DNA of 64,000 bases, from the NCBI RefSeq assembly GCF_000231115.1, contig NW_006889843.1, positions 28,632 to 92,631 on the forward strand, in the 5' to 3' direction. The DNA comes from Vittaforma corneae ATCC 50505. Lineage: Eukaryota > Microsporidia > Nosematidae. The notes beneath the pieces were generated by a model. The model did no database searches, was not told the origin of the DNA, and saw nothing but the letters and a program-made list of their open reading frames with translations. Both the position numbers and the translations under genes were made by a program. Shown here piece after piece: positions 8,369-18,515 of this stretch. Positions within the stretch are counted from its first letter, which is position 1, and each line of letters opens with the position of its first letter.

Positions 8369-9853
8369 TCATTTTTTAGTTAGGTCTATCACCCTGAAAC
8401 TTTGCCTTTTATTTGGTTGTTGTGGTGCTTCATCTACCTTCGGGATGCTCTTCTTAAAACTAGGAAACTTGAGTTCTTTTTTGTATTCCACCGAAAACTG
8501 TGATATTTCCTTTTGCTTTTGTAAAAAAGGGACTCTTCCAATAATTCTAAGACATGTCTCCTTTCCTACACACTCTTCAATTTCAGCTATCATTTCCGTG
8601 AGCGGCTTTATACCCGAAATATATTTTTCTATAATCTGGGATATCTCATTATAAAAGTTGGGGGAAATATCTTTGAGTATGTTCACTCTTTGTGAATTTA
8701 TGGTCTGTGCCTGATGGACAATCTGACGATTAAGGAAGGAAGGAACTGAAGAACTATCCCTTGAAATATTGCTCTGATTGAATGATGGAAAAAATGGCTC
8801 ATTAATCAGAGGATTAAGTATATTCACTCCTCTGGTGTACAAACTCTCCTCCTCGCTGCGTGCTCTTGAATCATGCAGGGAAAATACTGTTGGGTTTTTT
8901 TCATTCTTCAGACAAACATCATTCAGTTGCATTTCCAGGCCATGGTGTGCCAAAGAGTGGGCACAGATCTCGCTCTTATAGGCATAGACATAGCAATGAT
9001 TTTTAACACAAACGGGGTTGTCACAGCAGTAATGCTTACTCCTGAAATGAGTCTCAAGTTCAGAGAAGTTTCTGTAGAACTGAAATTTAACACCCATAGA
9101 GTCACAGACAGTGCATAGCTGATGTTCCTCGTTGCAGTGCTTCTTAGCCAGGTCCTTATTGTATATCCAAAATGAGCAGAATGGACAGTGCACATGCCCA
9201 TCAAATCCTGATTCCTTTAGCTGGCCTTTCCTATGCAAGCTTAGTGTTTCAGGAGTATATGAAAAATATTCATACCAGAATTGATGGTTATTTTCAAGAC
9301 AGGTGCCACAAAGCAGAGAAGAGTGCTTGGATTTAAAATGTGTCATAAGCTCTTTTTTAGTGTTAAACTGCTGTCTGCACTCTTTACATTTGATCAGCAA
9401 TAAGCTTCTGACTTTTTGATGAACTTCGTCATTTTTAAACTTAGCAAACCCATCCTCTATCATCAAATGCTTATTCCACATTTGTGCAGTCAAATCATTG
9501 TTTAGAATACTGCCATCGTCATTTTTTGGTCTGTCGAGATTAATGGTTTTTAATGACATTGAAAGCTCATCTGTCGAAGCAAGCATAAGATTCGTCGTCT
9601 TTTCACTGCTTGAATTCTCGATTTTGCCATCATTCTCTTTGTTACTCCAACAGCATTTCTCATTTACGGATTCCTCACAACTTGATTTCTCAAAAATAGG
9701 CTTTTGGCTCTCGTACTTGCACATTGGACATCGCATATCTCCGTAAAGATAAATAAGCCTTGTTGCACATTTGTAGCATATTTTATGACTACATCTGTAT
9801 TTAGCTAAATAAAGATACTTCTCACAACAAATGTGGCATTCTGTATCTGACAT
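8369..9853 (-). CDS. HEL2: Hel2/ZNF598-type E3 ubiquitin ligase
   Basis: The start has CCCC 15 nt upstream. The 494-aa protein opens with a RING finger (residues 6-45: CHICCEKYLYLAKYRCSHKI, CYKCATR, CPMC) followed by a run of zinc fingers at about 150-310, including CKECRQQF..H..H, CPFCSFWI..H and HYCCDNPVCVKNHCYVY. An N-terminal RING plus this unusual C2H2 set is the signature of Hel2/ZNF598, which ubiquitinates 40S proteins on collided ribosomes and starts ribosome quality control. It is shorter than yeast Hel2 (about 640 aa). The Ser-rich linker (60-115) and the C-terminal region are poorly conserved in type. Confidence 0.85.
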   Translation of the reverse strand: MSDTECHICCEKYLYLAKYRCSHKICYKCATRLIYLYGDMRCPMCKYESQKPIFEKSSCEESVNEKCCWSNKENDGKIENSSSEKTTNLMLASTDELSMSLKTINLDRPKNDDGSILNNDLTAQMWNKHLMIEDGFAKFKNDEVHQKVRSLLLIKCKECRQQFNTKKELMTHFKSKHSSLLCGTCLENNHQFWYEYFSYTPETLSLHRKGQLKESGFDGHVHCPFCSFWIYNKDLAKKHCNEEHQLCTVCDSMGVKFQFYRNFSELETHFRSKHYCCDNPVCVKNHCYVYAYKSEICAHSLAHHGLEMQLNDVCLKNEKNPTVFSLHDSRARSEEESLYTRGVNILNPLINEPFFPSFNQSNISRDSSSVPSFLNRQIVHQAQTINSQRVNILKDISPNFYNEISQIIEKYISGIKPLTEMIAEIEECVGKETCLRIIGRVPFLQKQKEISQFSVEYKKELKFPSFKKSIPKVDEAPQQPNKRQSFRVIDLTKK

Positions 9854-10035
9854 TGTTTGGATATGGGGTAGAAGAGAGATGACAACATTAGCACAATCTG
9901 TCGCTTCTAAGAATAAAAACGCACACTATTAGCATAGTGCTATCTGTTCTTTAAACAATTATTGTAGTATTTATGAGAGTGATTTAAGCATAAGTAACTA
10001 AATGCTAAAATAAAAAGGATAGTGCAATATGATGT

Positions 10036-11595
10036 TTAATCGTTGAAATACACAATCTCAGGATGCGGTCCAACACCTTCGCAATTGTCGTAAACAATTT
10101 CTGCTACATTCAAGGCTAGCTTATCACAATTCATCTGATCAGGGCATTCGGCAAACACTCTTACAAGATCTTCTGTTCCAGAAGGACGTACAAAGGCCCG
10201 ACCCTTGAATCTCAAAACTTGCTCATCAATCTTCTTTTGAATATCAGGCTCAAGAACACAATTGTCTTGATCCACCTTAATCACATTCTTATCCTTGATT
10301 TTAACTGTTAATTGTCTTGAACAATTCTCTTTGTACTTAGTAAGATCACTTAGGGATCTAAGGGTAGCCTTTAGGACGAGGAAATTTGCCAAAGCATCCC
10401 CAACACAAGGATCGAACATCTGCGTAAGAATTTTCAAAATGGACGTATTGGGTAGAGACTCAGTCTTTTCCAGAAGTCTCTTTGAAAACACTACAGAGCC
10501 ATGGCCGTTAGGTTCAAAGTATACTCCAACATCATATTTCCTAGCCTCTTTTACAAAATTCTTAACACCTGTCTGTGCCAATACAACCTTAAAACCACTA
10601 TTTCTCAAGTAGTTCATAGCTCCCATATTTGAATAATGGCTTAGAACAATTCCTATTTCAGGAGTAAGATTTTCCCTTTCAAGTTCCTTTTTGATTAGTT
10701 CAGCAATGAATACACACTGTGCATCTCCATCTAATATTTTAGACTCCTGAGTATAAAGTATCAGCCTGTCCACATCACCATCAAAAGAAGCACACAATGC
10801 ATAATCCGTCTTTTTCAACTTGGGTGCTATCCTGTGCACCTTGACAAAGTCTGCACCACATTCCTTATTCAAAACACCATGCTTTGGATCATTTAATATT
10901 TCTACACTGAAGTCTTTATCTTTTTCCAGAATCTCATTCATCTTAGTTGTTCCAACACCATTGGCAGTATCAATACCAAACCCCATATCGGCACCTGTCA
11001 GTTTTCTCAAATTTAGGAAGTCATTGTAAAGATGGTCTACGTATACCGATTTCTCAATAATCTTGTTACTCTCATTGCATTTTCTTATTAAAAAATGCAT
11101 TTCAGGACAGGAAACAAGTCCATAGTCAAATACATTACACCTATAACTCTCAAGAACCTCTTTTATATTCTTTGTGAGCTGAATGCCTGATTCTCGCGTA
11201 TCTCTTCCTATAATGACGTTTCCTCTAATTGAATTGCTTATACCAGTGAAATTGCTGTTTTGTCTGAATATTTTGTTGATAATGGAATTAAAATCTTGAT
11301 CATGACAGTTTACCAGTTCATCGGAAGCAATCTCCCAAGTTTCATCAAGCATATTCCCATTGAAATCGATGAATTTGACACCATTGTATTCTATTGGATT
11401 GTGTGACGCCGTTATGTAAAGACCAATAAACTTCCCGGCAAAGGTTGCACTCCTGATGCATGATATAAGACTAGCTCTGCAGACCACGTTGTTGAGATCA
11501 GGAGTGTTCAATCTATACCCTGCTGTACCGTAGAATGCTGCTGCTAGTGGCTTGGTTAAATTCTTATTTAAAGGAGGTGCTTTGTTATTTCTCAT
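10036..11595 (-). CDS. AGM1: Phosphoacetylglucosamine mutase
   Basis: This 519-aa protein has all four signature loops of the hexosamine-phosphate mutases in order: active-site serine loop TASHNP (about 62-67), metal loop FDGDVDR (about 268-274), sugar-binding loop FEPNGHGSV (about 365) and phosphate-binding loop RPSGTEDLVR (about 465-475). It interconverts GlcNAc-6-phosphate and GlcNAc-1-phosphate on the way to UDP-GlcNAc, the precursor of spore-wall chitin and of glycoconjugates. Length matches the fungal enzyme. CCCCTG precedes the ATG. Confidence 0.93.
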   Translation of the reverse strand: MRNNKAPPLNKNLTKPLAAAFYGTAGYRLNTPDLNNVVCRASLISCIRSATFAGKFIGLYITASHNPIEYNGVKFIDFNGNMLDETWEIASDELVNCHDQDFNSIINKIFRQNSNFTGISNSIRGNVIIGRDTRESGIQLTKNIKEVLESYRCNVFDYGLVSCPEMHFLIRKCNESNKIIEKSVYVDHLYNDFLNLRKLTGADMGFGIDTANGVGTTKMNEILEKDKDFSVEILNDPKHGVLNKECGADFVKVHRIAPKLKKTDYALCASFDGDVDRLILYTQESKILDGDAQCVFIAELIKKELERENLTPEIGIVLSHYSNMGAMNYLRNSGFKVVLAQTGVKNFVKEARKYDVGVYFEPNGHGSVVFSKRLLEKTESLPNTSILKILTQMFDPCVGDALANFLVLKATLRSLSDLTKYKENCSRQLTVKIKDKNVIKVDQDNCVLEPDIQKKIDEQVLRFKGRAFVRPSGTEDLVRVFAECPDQMNCDKLALNVAEIVYDNCEGVGPHPEIVYFND

Positions 11596-12049
11596 CAGGG
11601 GCTGTTGTGAATTTTTTATTTAATCTTTTTTCTAGGTTAGAAACATAATAAGAAACCAATACAAAGTTGAGGAATGAAAATTTGTGTGAAAATTTTAACA
11701 CACGAGCAAATGATTTGCTGAAGTATGAAACGAGCAATAGAAAATAAAGATGCAAATTCAAATTGGTGAATTTTGGATGCATGGCAAAGTATAATGAAAC
11801 AGGAAATCACAGCTCTGTTGTAATACAAACCTTTATAGAATGATCCCATTGAATTGTAAAGAATGTGGCAAGACTATTTTTTATGATAACAAACCATTAC
11901 AAAGATGGAAGATATGTAATAATCTGTTTAATATTTCATTAAGAATTGATTTACAGATTTAGCCAAATTAAGCTTAACTAGCAAATAGATGTCTACACTT
12001 TGACTTTAATGCATAATCTTTGATACCGGAAAGGTGAAGTTGCACTCAT
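11596..12049. other. Intergenic, 454 nt
   Basis: AT-rich spacer between two minus-strand genes. Open minus-strand frames at 11585-11782 and 11637-11849 have no CCC motif and low-complexity hydrophobic content; they are not called. No RNA was recognised. Confidence 0.5.
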
Positions 12050-13075
12050 TTATGCCACTGTTGAGTTTAGATGTCCAATTACCCTGTCTCTAGAGCTCTG
12101 TGATGAAAACTCTACTATTGTCAAGTTCAAGCCCAATAAATATGAAATGACACCTTGATTCTTGCAAGTGAGTTTTAAAGTGAGTGTTCCAATTGGTGAC
12201 ATGTCTGTTATGGCCAGTTTATATTCCCTCACATTGCCTGTTGCTGTTTTCATATCGTCTACATCACCTGTTTCTGTGATAACTATGCTTCTGGGATAGA
12301 GAATAAACACTCCACACTCCCAGCTTCCCCATCCTTCCTTGATTCTAACATCCTCTTTCAAAATGTACTGTGGCTTGGCTCTGCACGCATCATCTATTTT
12401 AAGTTCATTTTCGAGTAAGGTTTTGAATTTTTGGAAATTAATATTGTCCCACTTGTCTAAAGCCAAGCTTGGATATTCAAATTTTGACTGCTGATTCTTC
12501 AACAGATTATTCACAAACAAATGCAGTCTTTTATATTCGTTGTCCAAGGCTGAGATGCATTCATTTATGGATTTAACTGCCATTTCAATGTTGGCTTTTA
12601 GTGCTGGCAAATTCTGCAAAATTAGCTCATTTCTTTGTTCTTCAATAGACAGTAGACTGAGTTGCTCTTTCAAGCCGCTTGCATTAGTATCATTGGCATT
12701 TCTACATTGCTCTTTGTGTATGTTTTCACAGAGCGCTTTGTCTTGGTCATAAAAATTTTTCAAATTTTCCTGAAATTTTCGGAGATCCCCACAAATTTTT
12801 TGATGTAAAATTTTAGAAGAATCTAATGGATTGCTCTGTAGGAATGTACAGATGATTTCTGACTGACTCCACTCTTCCTGTACGAACTTCAAAGAAGTAT
12901 AAATTAATAAACCTGAACTCGCTCTGTTCTTAGACATCAGTCTTTCAGTATTCTTATTTAAAGCATTTGAGTATTCTCTTTTCATTTTTATGACCAGCTC
13001 ATAAATTGACATATCATCTTCAATACTGGTCTTTAATACCTGAAAAATTTCAACAATTTTATTGACTGTGTTCAT
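12050..13075 (-). CDS. Coiled-coil protein with possible C-terminal PH-like domain
   Basis: The 341-aa product is mostly helical. Residues 1-225 are predicted coiled coil by eye, with long Leu/Glu/Lys stretches. The last 100 residues change to a beta-rich pattern (KEGWGSWECGVFILYPRSIV, then alternating hydrophobic strands), followed by a final helix, an arrangement seen in PH domains. A BAR-like coil plus PH domain would suggest a membrane-curvature or phosphoinositide-binding protein such as fungal Slm-type proteins, but this is inference from shape only. No signal peptide. No CCC motif was seen at this ATG. Confidence 0.45.
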   Translation of the reverse strand: MNTVNKIVEIFQVLKTSIEDDMSIYELVIKMKREYSNALNKNTERLMSKNRASSGLLIYTSLKFVQEEWSQSEIICTFLQSNPLDSSKILHQKICGDLRKFQENLKNFYDQDKALCENIHKEQCRNANDTNASGLKEQLSLLSIEEQRNELILQNLPALKANIEMAVKSINECISALDNEYKRLHLFVNNLLKNQQSKFEYPSLALDKWDNINFQKFKTLLENELKIDDACRAKPQYILKEDVRIKEGWGSWECGVFILYPRSIVITETGDVDDMKTATGNVREYKLAITDMSPIGTLTLKLTCKNQGVISYLLGLNLTIVEFSSQSSRDRVIGHLNSTVA

Positions 13076-13302
13076 TGAATTTCCAATTTATTTTATACGC
13101 CTTTCTAATATATTTTAAAACGTAAACAGTTTAAAACAAAAGCTCTCTGTTTATTCTTGTGTGAAAGAACATGCTTTAAAGATGCTGACAAAGTAGAAAA
13201 AACTTGTTGTTAATGCTTGTCTTAGGCCAGGCGTGGTTGCGATTTATAAGTAAATTTAACCCAAAGCCTGATCCTTACCAGCAAGCACAAAACAAAACCG
13301 AC

Positions 13303-13384
13303 CGACAAGTACAGGATTCGAACCTGTGAACGGAGACCGTATCAGTTTTCTAGACTGACGCCTTAACCACTCGGCCAACTTGTC
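13303..13384 (-). tRNA. tRNA-Ser (anticodon AGA)
   Basis: A complete cloverleaf can be drawn on the minus strand. The acceptor stem is GACAAGT/ACTTGTC with discriminator G. The D arm contains GCCGAGTGGTTAAGGC. The anticodon stem is TCAGT/ACTGA with loop CTAGAAA, giving anticodon AGA. A long variable arm marks a class II tRNA, and the T arm is ACAGG-TTCGAAT-CCTGT. No intron is present. It lies head to head with the Kae1 gene, 73 nt away. Confidence 0.95.
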
Positions 13385-13457
13385 TATAAAGCAGACTATA
13401 TATACCCTTATTTGTAGGCTACAATTTATCAAAATCCCAATTCTCCTGGCTGCTCTC

Positions 13458-14444
13458 ATGATTGTGCTGGGAATTGAAGGAAGTGCAAATAAGCTGGGAG
13501 TAGGGATTGTTAGAGACAAGGAAATTCTTGCAAATCTGAGAAAAACGTACGTGCCACCAGCAGGAGAAGGTTTCATTCCTGCCAAGGCTGCAGAACACCA
13601 CAGAGAACAGATCCTACAGCTAGTTGAAGACTCACTTAGAGCTGCCTGCATTTCACTAGAGCAAGTAGATGCATTCGCATACACACGTGGGCCTGGAATA
13701 CAGCAGTCACTTGTGGTAGTAGCCACGGCTATTAGGACATTGGCCTTAATGCACAACAAACCGATCATACCCGTGAATCATTGTATTGCACACATTGAAA
13801 TGGGAAGACTGGTCACCAATGCGGACAATCCCGTTATACTATACGTAAGTGGAGGCAATACACAAATAATAGCATACTCAGAGAAGAGATATAAGATATT
13901 TGGAGAGACGCTTGACGTAGCCGTGGGTAATTGTCTAGATAAACTAGCAAGAGTATTAAACCTTGATAACTATCCTTCTCCAGGGTTGTCAATAGAAAAA
14001 AAGGCAAGAGAGGGCAGAAGCTACATAGAACTGCCTTATACGATAAAGGGGATGGATATGTGCTTCAGTGGAATATTATCACAGTTAAAGAAGCTTGTTG
14101 GGAGGCATAGTGTCGAAGATTTGTGCTATTCAGCACAGGAGACAATGTTCAGCATCTTAATTGAGGGAACGGAAAGATGTATGTCATTTGTTGGATCAAA
14201 GGAAGTACTGATAGTTGGAGGTGTTGGATGTAATGAGAGATTACAAGAAATGATGAACATAATGGTACAAGCAAGAGGAGGAGTGCTTCATGCGACAGAT
14301 GAGAGATTCTGTATTGACAATGGTGCCATGATTGCGTATACTGGACTGTTAATGTATCAGAGTGGACAGCAAGTTGAGATTGAGGATTGCGATGTAACAC
14401 AGAGATTTAGGACGGATTCAGTGGAGGTTACATGGCGTAATTAA
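13458..14444 (+). CDS. KAE1: KEOPS complex subunit Kae1 (tRNA t6A threonylcarbamoyltransferase)
   Basis: The ATG at 13458 gives a 328-aa protein beginning MIVLGIEGSANKLGVGIV, the exact family N-terminus; the open frame upstream runs through the tRNA gene and is not coding. Conserved metal-binding residues are present in NHCIAHIEMGR (about 105-115) and CIDNGAMIAYTG (about 285). The loops TRGPGIQQSL, LYVSGGNTQI and FSGILSQLK also match. Kae1 transfers threonylcarbamoyl to A37 of tRNAs that read ANN codons. Length is normal for the eukaryotic cytosolic enzyme. Confidence 0.95.
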   Translation: MIVLGIEGSANKLGVGIVRDKEILANLRKTYVPPAGEGFIPAKAAEHHREQILQLVEDSLRAACISLEQVDAFAYTRGPGIQQSLVVVATAIRTLALMHNKPIIPVNHCIAHIEMGRLVTNADNPVILYVSGGNTQIIAYSEKRYKIFGETLDVAVGNCLDKLARVLNLDNYPSPGLSIEKKAREGRSYIELPYTIKGMDMCFSGILSQLKKLVGRHSVEDLCYSAQETMFSILIEGTERCMSFVGSKEVLIVGGVGCNERLQEMMNIMVQARGGVLHATDERFCIDNGAMIAYTGLLMYQSGQQVEIEDCDVTQRFRTDSVEVTWRN

Positions 14445-14740
14445 GTAATAAACAGTATTTACGTCTTGATAAAAGCAATTTATGTTGGAATGCTGCCAAC
14501 AATTGAAGGAAATATAAAGTAAATTGACACTGAGAAGACAGGGTTTGTTGAGATCCATTGCAGAAAATTACTATTTAAAATTTCAGCATGGAAAAGTACT
14601 CAGTTGATCTAATAAGGGTTAATAAAAACAAATACATCCGACTTCTACATGCAATTTATTGTCTGGAAGGTCTTTTATCCTCTACGATCTTTCCTTTTAT
14701 TATTTATTTAAATATTCTTCAGTGAATATTAAACTGCATA

Positions 14741-16180
14741 TTAATTGCGTTGCAAAGAACACGATGCTTTCAACACTTCTAAACATGCCATCTGCAAAGG
14801 CTTTGTAAACTCAACCGGGCCATCATCATTAAAACAATGTATCCTTGTTCCATCATGTCCTATTGAGACCTTTGTGCCATCATTAAAATCAAATACAAAT
14901 ACAAAATTAGTCATAATGAAAAGCAATCCATCTTTGATTTTCTTTACTTTTGCTACGAAGACTGCCGAGTTCCTATTAGCTGCCGAGCTCAACACCGTTC
15001 TACACGAAATGGAGGCAAAATGAGTAATAAAATAAAGAATGTGACCGTGATACTGCTCCAATGATTTAGGCATACTTTCAATGAGATGCTCTTCTGTGAC
15101 AAACACTTTCCTTCCATTTTCATTCATTGTTTTAACCAAAACTAAAGTATTGGTTTTTAAATACACATTAATAAGGTTTTGGTAGTATATCCCACACACA
15201 CCCGACTTTAAGACATACCCCACACCTTTAAAGGAGTTGATGGGCATGGAGAATATGACATGCTCGTCGCAAAATGCCCCAGTCGCGTATGCTCGACTCT
15301 CTAAATTCTTGTAAATTCGATAGGTTAAGTTTTCTCTTTGTGTCAAAAATTTGTGATGCAAAATCTGCTCAAGATCAGGTCTTTCCCGTGGATTGCTAAT
15401 CAAAATCCTAGTAATTAAGTCAATTGCCTCGCTGCTCAATAGACTGTCCTCAGGGAATATGTACTTGTTAAGCTCTATAAGTCGGTATATCTCTTCTATA
15501 TCTTTCTGTTGGAAGGGTGGTACTCCTACGAGCAAGGTGTAGATAATGACACCCAGTGACCAGATATCAGCCTCAAATGAATGGCCACCTGCCTTACCGA
15601 ATAGTACCTCTGGTGCTATGTAATTTGGAGTGCCACAGACAGTCTTTCTTTTTTCCCCATTCCTAATAATAGCGCTCAATCCAAAGTCCCCTATTTTCAG
15701 GTTTAGATTTCCGTCTAAGAAAAGATTGGCCAGTTTTAAATCCCTATGCACCACACTTTTCTGATGATGTAGATACATTAGCCCCTTTACCAACTGCGAT
15801 ACAAACTTAGAAACATATTTCTCTTTTAATTTTCCATTTCTTTTCAATAGTTCATCCAAAGCACCACGCTCGCACAGCTCCAGAACCATAAAGACGTACT
15901 CCGAATTCCTAAAACTTGTATACATTTTGACAACATTTGGATGGTCCAAGGACGAATGAATGCTTATTTCACTCTGAAGTTTTTGTAGGACCTTCTCGCT
16001 CTTCAAGTCTGTCAATTTGATGATTTTCATGGCAAAGTTCTCACCTGTTTCTATTGTGGCCAGGAAACATTGCGCATATGCGCCCCTACCTATGAGTTTT
16101 CTAAGCGTGTAGGTGGTAGCTTGGATAGGGTCTGTTATTTGGGTATTGATTGGAAAATAGAGCTCTCCCTTTGTTCCCAT
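14741..16180 (-). CDS. Polo-like kinase (Cdc5/Plk1)
   Basis: The 479-aa protein has an N-terminal Ser/Thr kinase domain (about 24-285) with glycine loop GRGAYAQC, AMKIIK, catalytic HRDLKLANLFL, DFGLS and GTPNYIAPEV, and a C-terminal region (about 335-479) with polo-box-like pattern (ILYFITHFA, FVFVFDFNDGTKVSI, HCFNDDGPVEF). It would control mitotic entry, spindle-pole function and cytokinesis. The GRGAYAQCF loop, with Ala and Cys, matches Polo kinases specifically. It is shorter than fungal Cdc5 (about 700 aa), mainly in the N-terminus and linker. The ATG follows CCCCA, with AAAATTTTT upstream. Confidence 0.92.
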   Translation of the reverse strand: MGTKGELYFPINTQITDPIQATTYTLRKLIGRGAYAQCFLATIETGENFAMKIIKLTDLKSEKVLQKLQSEISIHSSLDHPNVVKMYTSFRNSEYVFMVLELCERGALDELLKRNGKLKEKYVSKFVSQLVKGLMYLHHQKSVVHRDLKLANLFLDGNLNLKIGDFGLSAIIRNGEKRKTVCGTPNYIAPEVLFGKAGGHSFEADIWSLGVIIYTLLVGVPPFQQKDIEEIYRLIELNKYIFPEDSLLSSEAIDLITRILISNPRERPDLEQILHHKFLTQRENLTYRIYKNLESRAYATGAFCDEHVIFSMPINSFKGVGYVLKSGVCGIYYQNLINVYLKTNTLVLVKTMNENGRKVFVTEEHLIESMPKSLEQYHGHILYFITHFASISCRTVLSSAANRNSAVFVAKVKKIKDGLLFIMTNFVFVFDFNDGTKVSIGHDGTRIHCFNDDGPVEFTKPLQMACLEVLKASCSLQRN

Positions 16181-16441
16181 TGGGGTTCAAAATTTTTACA
16201 AATGGGCGTATTAAATAGTTTTAGACCACAAAATCATGAAACATATTAATTGCTTACGGGCATAGGCTGTTTATATATAAAATGAAGATGCACACGTGCC
16301 AGGAAATTTTAACTTAGATGGTTAAATGGTAGAAGCATTTAGTATGATGGATGTTGGTTGGGTTATATGCACTGTTAGTCAATGTGGCTCTATGACTCCA
16401 TAGTGTATAAATATCTTTTATACAACAAAAGTTTTACACCC

Positions 16442-16915
16442 ATGGCCCTACAAAAAGACCATTTCCTTACCCAGCTCTTCTTTCTCAGACCTACAGAAGA
16501 GCATCTCAAGTCTTTAGCTCTGTATTTAAAAGCCTTTGAGGATGATTTTGGGACTATCAAAGAAGGAATAGAGTACACTCATCATGTTTCAAGTATCCAT
16601 CATAGAATAACTCTGTATTATCTCATAAATGAGCTATTAAACATGAGAATCTCACAAAAGCTAAAAGCTGAGCTTAAAAATTTCACAAAAGAAAAGTTTC
16701 ACAAGGACATTCAGCTTTCATTGGGATATGAGACTCTCAATAAAAGGATTCTGGAGCTTGAGAGTGTGTGGAGACACAAACGAACAATAGGCTTTGGAGA
16801 CAAATACAATTTAGAAGAAGTAATATCTAAGATTAAGGAATCATTCTACGACAGGGCTAAGTTTATAGAAGTGCTGAAAGAACTATTAGAACAATGCAAA
16901 CATCCAGAAAACTAG
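16442..16915 (+). CDS. CID-domain protein (RNA polymerase II CTD-interacting)
   Basis: The ATG at 16442 follows CACCC directly and gives a 157-aa protein. Residues about 15-85 (LKSLALYLKAFEDD, HHVSSIHHRITLYYLINELLN) match the helical CTD-interacting domain found in Rtt103, Pcf11, Nrd1 and RPRD proteins; the helix LYYLINELL is its hallmark. The rest is helical with a coiled-coil look. Such proteins bind the phosphorylated tail of RNA polymerase II and act in 3'-end formation or termination. Which family member is meant cannot be told. The short size suggests an Rtt103/RPRD1-like form. Confidence 0.55.
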   Translation: MALQKDHFLTQLFFLRPTEEHLKSLALYLKAFEDDFGTIKEGIEYTHHVSSIHHRITLYYLINELLNMRISQKLKAELKNFTKEKFHKDIQLSLGYETLNKRILELESVWRHKRTIGFGDKYNLEEVISKIKESFYDRAKFIEVLKELLEQCKHPEN

Positions 16916-17024
16916 TCGCATTTTATGCTACTGCACATCAATTAAATCCTACATTTCCAAAGCATGGTCTTAATGTAAACACTATGTAAATTAGCAAACA
17001 ACCTCTTTCGAATTAATTTATTGC

Positions 17025-18515
17025 TTACTCAGTGCCTTGGTATTCTTCGAAATGGACATGAAGCCTTTCTGCATCGCCCTCCCCATATACTCCTGGGTAG
17101 CATCCAAGAAGCCTTGCAATTATGTTCCTGTTTTCGTCCTCACTCTTAAGAACAAATCCTTTATTTCCAAGCTTGCTGGCAATAAGCAACGAGAAATAAT
17201 TGAAGATAAGCTCTACTCTTCTCTTCGTTAATTTCTCCTTATAGACATCCCTCTTAACAACAAGATCCCTGACATTAGTTGATTTCTTGATCTCTTCTTC
17301 AATATCCTCTACTATTCCATTAATCTTGGTCTTCAGTTCATTGTACTTACTATCTCCATTCTGGGGATTACTAGATGGTTCAAAGTAAGACACAGCAAAC
17401 AAATAATAATAGTAGAGCCTGTTGAGAATATGAACATCGAAGGCATGCGGCTTCAATAACGCAAGCCTATTCAAAAACAAGTTGAACTGGGTTCTTAGCT
17501 CCTCAGGGGTGGGCATATTTCCCTCCTTGATGAATAAGGACTCAAGTTCCAACTGCTTGATGATCTCTTCAACAATACTGTAGAATTCAACACTACATTG
17601 AACCTTATCGTCCACGAAACTAACGATAGGCTCTTTACTTTCATCTTCCAAGTAAGCCACAAGCTTCATGAAGGATTCGTAAACATCCACATATTTCTTG
17701 TATCCTGCAAACTGCTTCTCCGATAGAATAATTGGCTTCTCCAACTTCTTACCGTTAATATGGGAAATACATGGCTTACCATTCTCAACTCCTGTAGTAA
17801 CAACCTCTTGGTTATTTTTGAAGAATTTTCTCACCTGCTCCTTGGTGATGGCAACATAGTTCTTAGGAGCTTGTAGTACCATCTTACCCTGAGCATTTCT
17901 TTCCTCCTTAGCCCTCAGGTCTGAGATGTAGCGAAGATACACGTATCTAAATGACAAGAAATTGATTTCTGCATCCAAAGCATTTTTGTTGTATGGCTCT
18001 CCATTATTATTAATAGCAAATATTTTAAATGTTTTCCTTGGCTTAATAACAAAAGTATCAGTGAAGCTTCCAACAAAGTACAAAGGAGTAGTATTCTCCT
18101 CAGTAACTAGCGTTTGCGGCTTGATTTCCTCCTTGAGCTGCTCCAGTCTTGTCTTGGCCCACTCGAATGTATTTTTGTTCCACCATGAATTCTCGTAATT
18201 TTTTATAATATATTCTAACTCTTTCAACTCTCCACTATACAGTTTAGGATTGTAGATTGGTTGAACTGCCGAAGAGAAGAAGCTGAAAAGCTCAGTCTTA
18301 TCTTCTGTGTTTGGGTCAATGTACGCATACATAGCTCTCGATGCATCCGGATCACAATAGTCCTTTCTCCAGCGAAAATATGCCGGACCCGCGTATTCCG
18401 GAGTATACAAGATGTATCCAAAAATCAGAGCAACAATAACTTTGAATGTATAGATTCCAACTGCACCGTAGAACCCATATTCAAGCGTCCTGCCGACTTT
18501 CGACAAAGTGCTCAT
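17025..18515 (-). CDS. Membrane-anchored protein, unknown, 496 aa
   Basis: Residues about 11-37 (LEYGFYGAVGIYTFKVIVALIFGYILY) contain one hydrophobic segment that could be a signal anchor. The remaining 455 residues are hydrophilic and mostly helical, without a recognisable motif. The upstream context on the coding strand is GGAGGGGC-ATG, a G-run instead of the usual C-run. I do not know the family; it may be specific to microsporidia. A type II endomembrane protein is the simplest reading. Confidence 0.65.
   Translation of the reverse strand: MSTLSKVGRTLEYGFYGAVGIYTFKVIVALIFGYILYTPEYAGPAYFRWRKDYCDPDASRAMYAYIDPNTEDKTELFSFFSSAVQPIYNPKLYSGELKELEYIIKNYENSWWNKNTFEWAKTRLEQLKEEIKPQTLVTEENTTPLYFVGSFTDTFVIKPRKTFKIFAINNNGEPYNKNALDAEINFLSFRYVYLRYISDLRAKEERNAQGKMVLQAPKNYVAITKEQVRKFFKNNQEVVTTGVENGKPCISHINGKKLEKPIILSEKQFAGYKKYVDVYESFMKLVAYLEDESKEPIVSFVDDKVQCSVEFYSIVEEIIKQLELESLFIKEGNMPTPEELRTQFNLFLNRLALLKPHAFDVHILNRLYYYYLFAVSYFEPSSNPQNGDSKYNELKTKINGIVEDIEEEIKKSTNVRDLVVKRDVYKEKLTKRRVELIFNYFSLLIASKLGNKGFVLKSEDENRNIIARLLGCYPGVYGEGDAERLHVHFEEYQGTE

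Noticed and set aside
11585..11849. Two overlapping minus-strand frames upstream of AGM1
   Set aside because: They lie in the promoter region, lack start motifs and read as Phe/Ile/Ser-rich noise.
13303..13384. Functional link between tRNA-Ser and adjacent Kae1
   Set aside because: t6A needs U36 in the anticodon; AGA has A36, so this tRNA is not a Kae1 substrate. The neighbourhood is not evidence of function.
13380..13457. N-terminal extension of Kae1
   Set aside because: The extension begins inside the tRNA-Ser gene at a non-ATG codon; the ATG at 13458 gives the exact family N-terminus.
13256..13768. 170-codon minus-strand frame across the tRNA
   Set aside because: It covers the tRNA and the antisense of Kae1; no start signal and no family resemblance.
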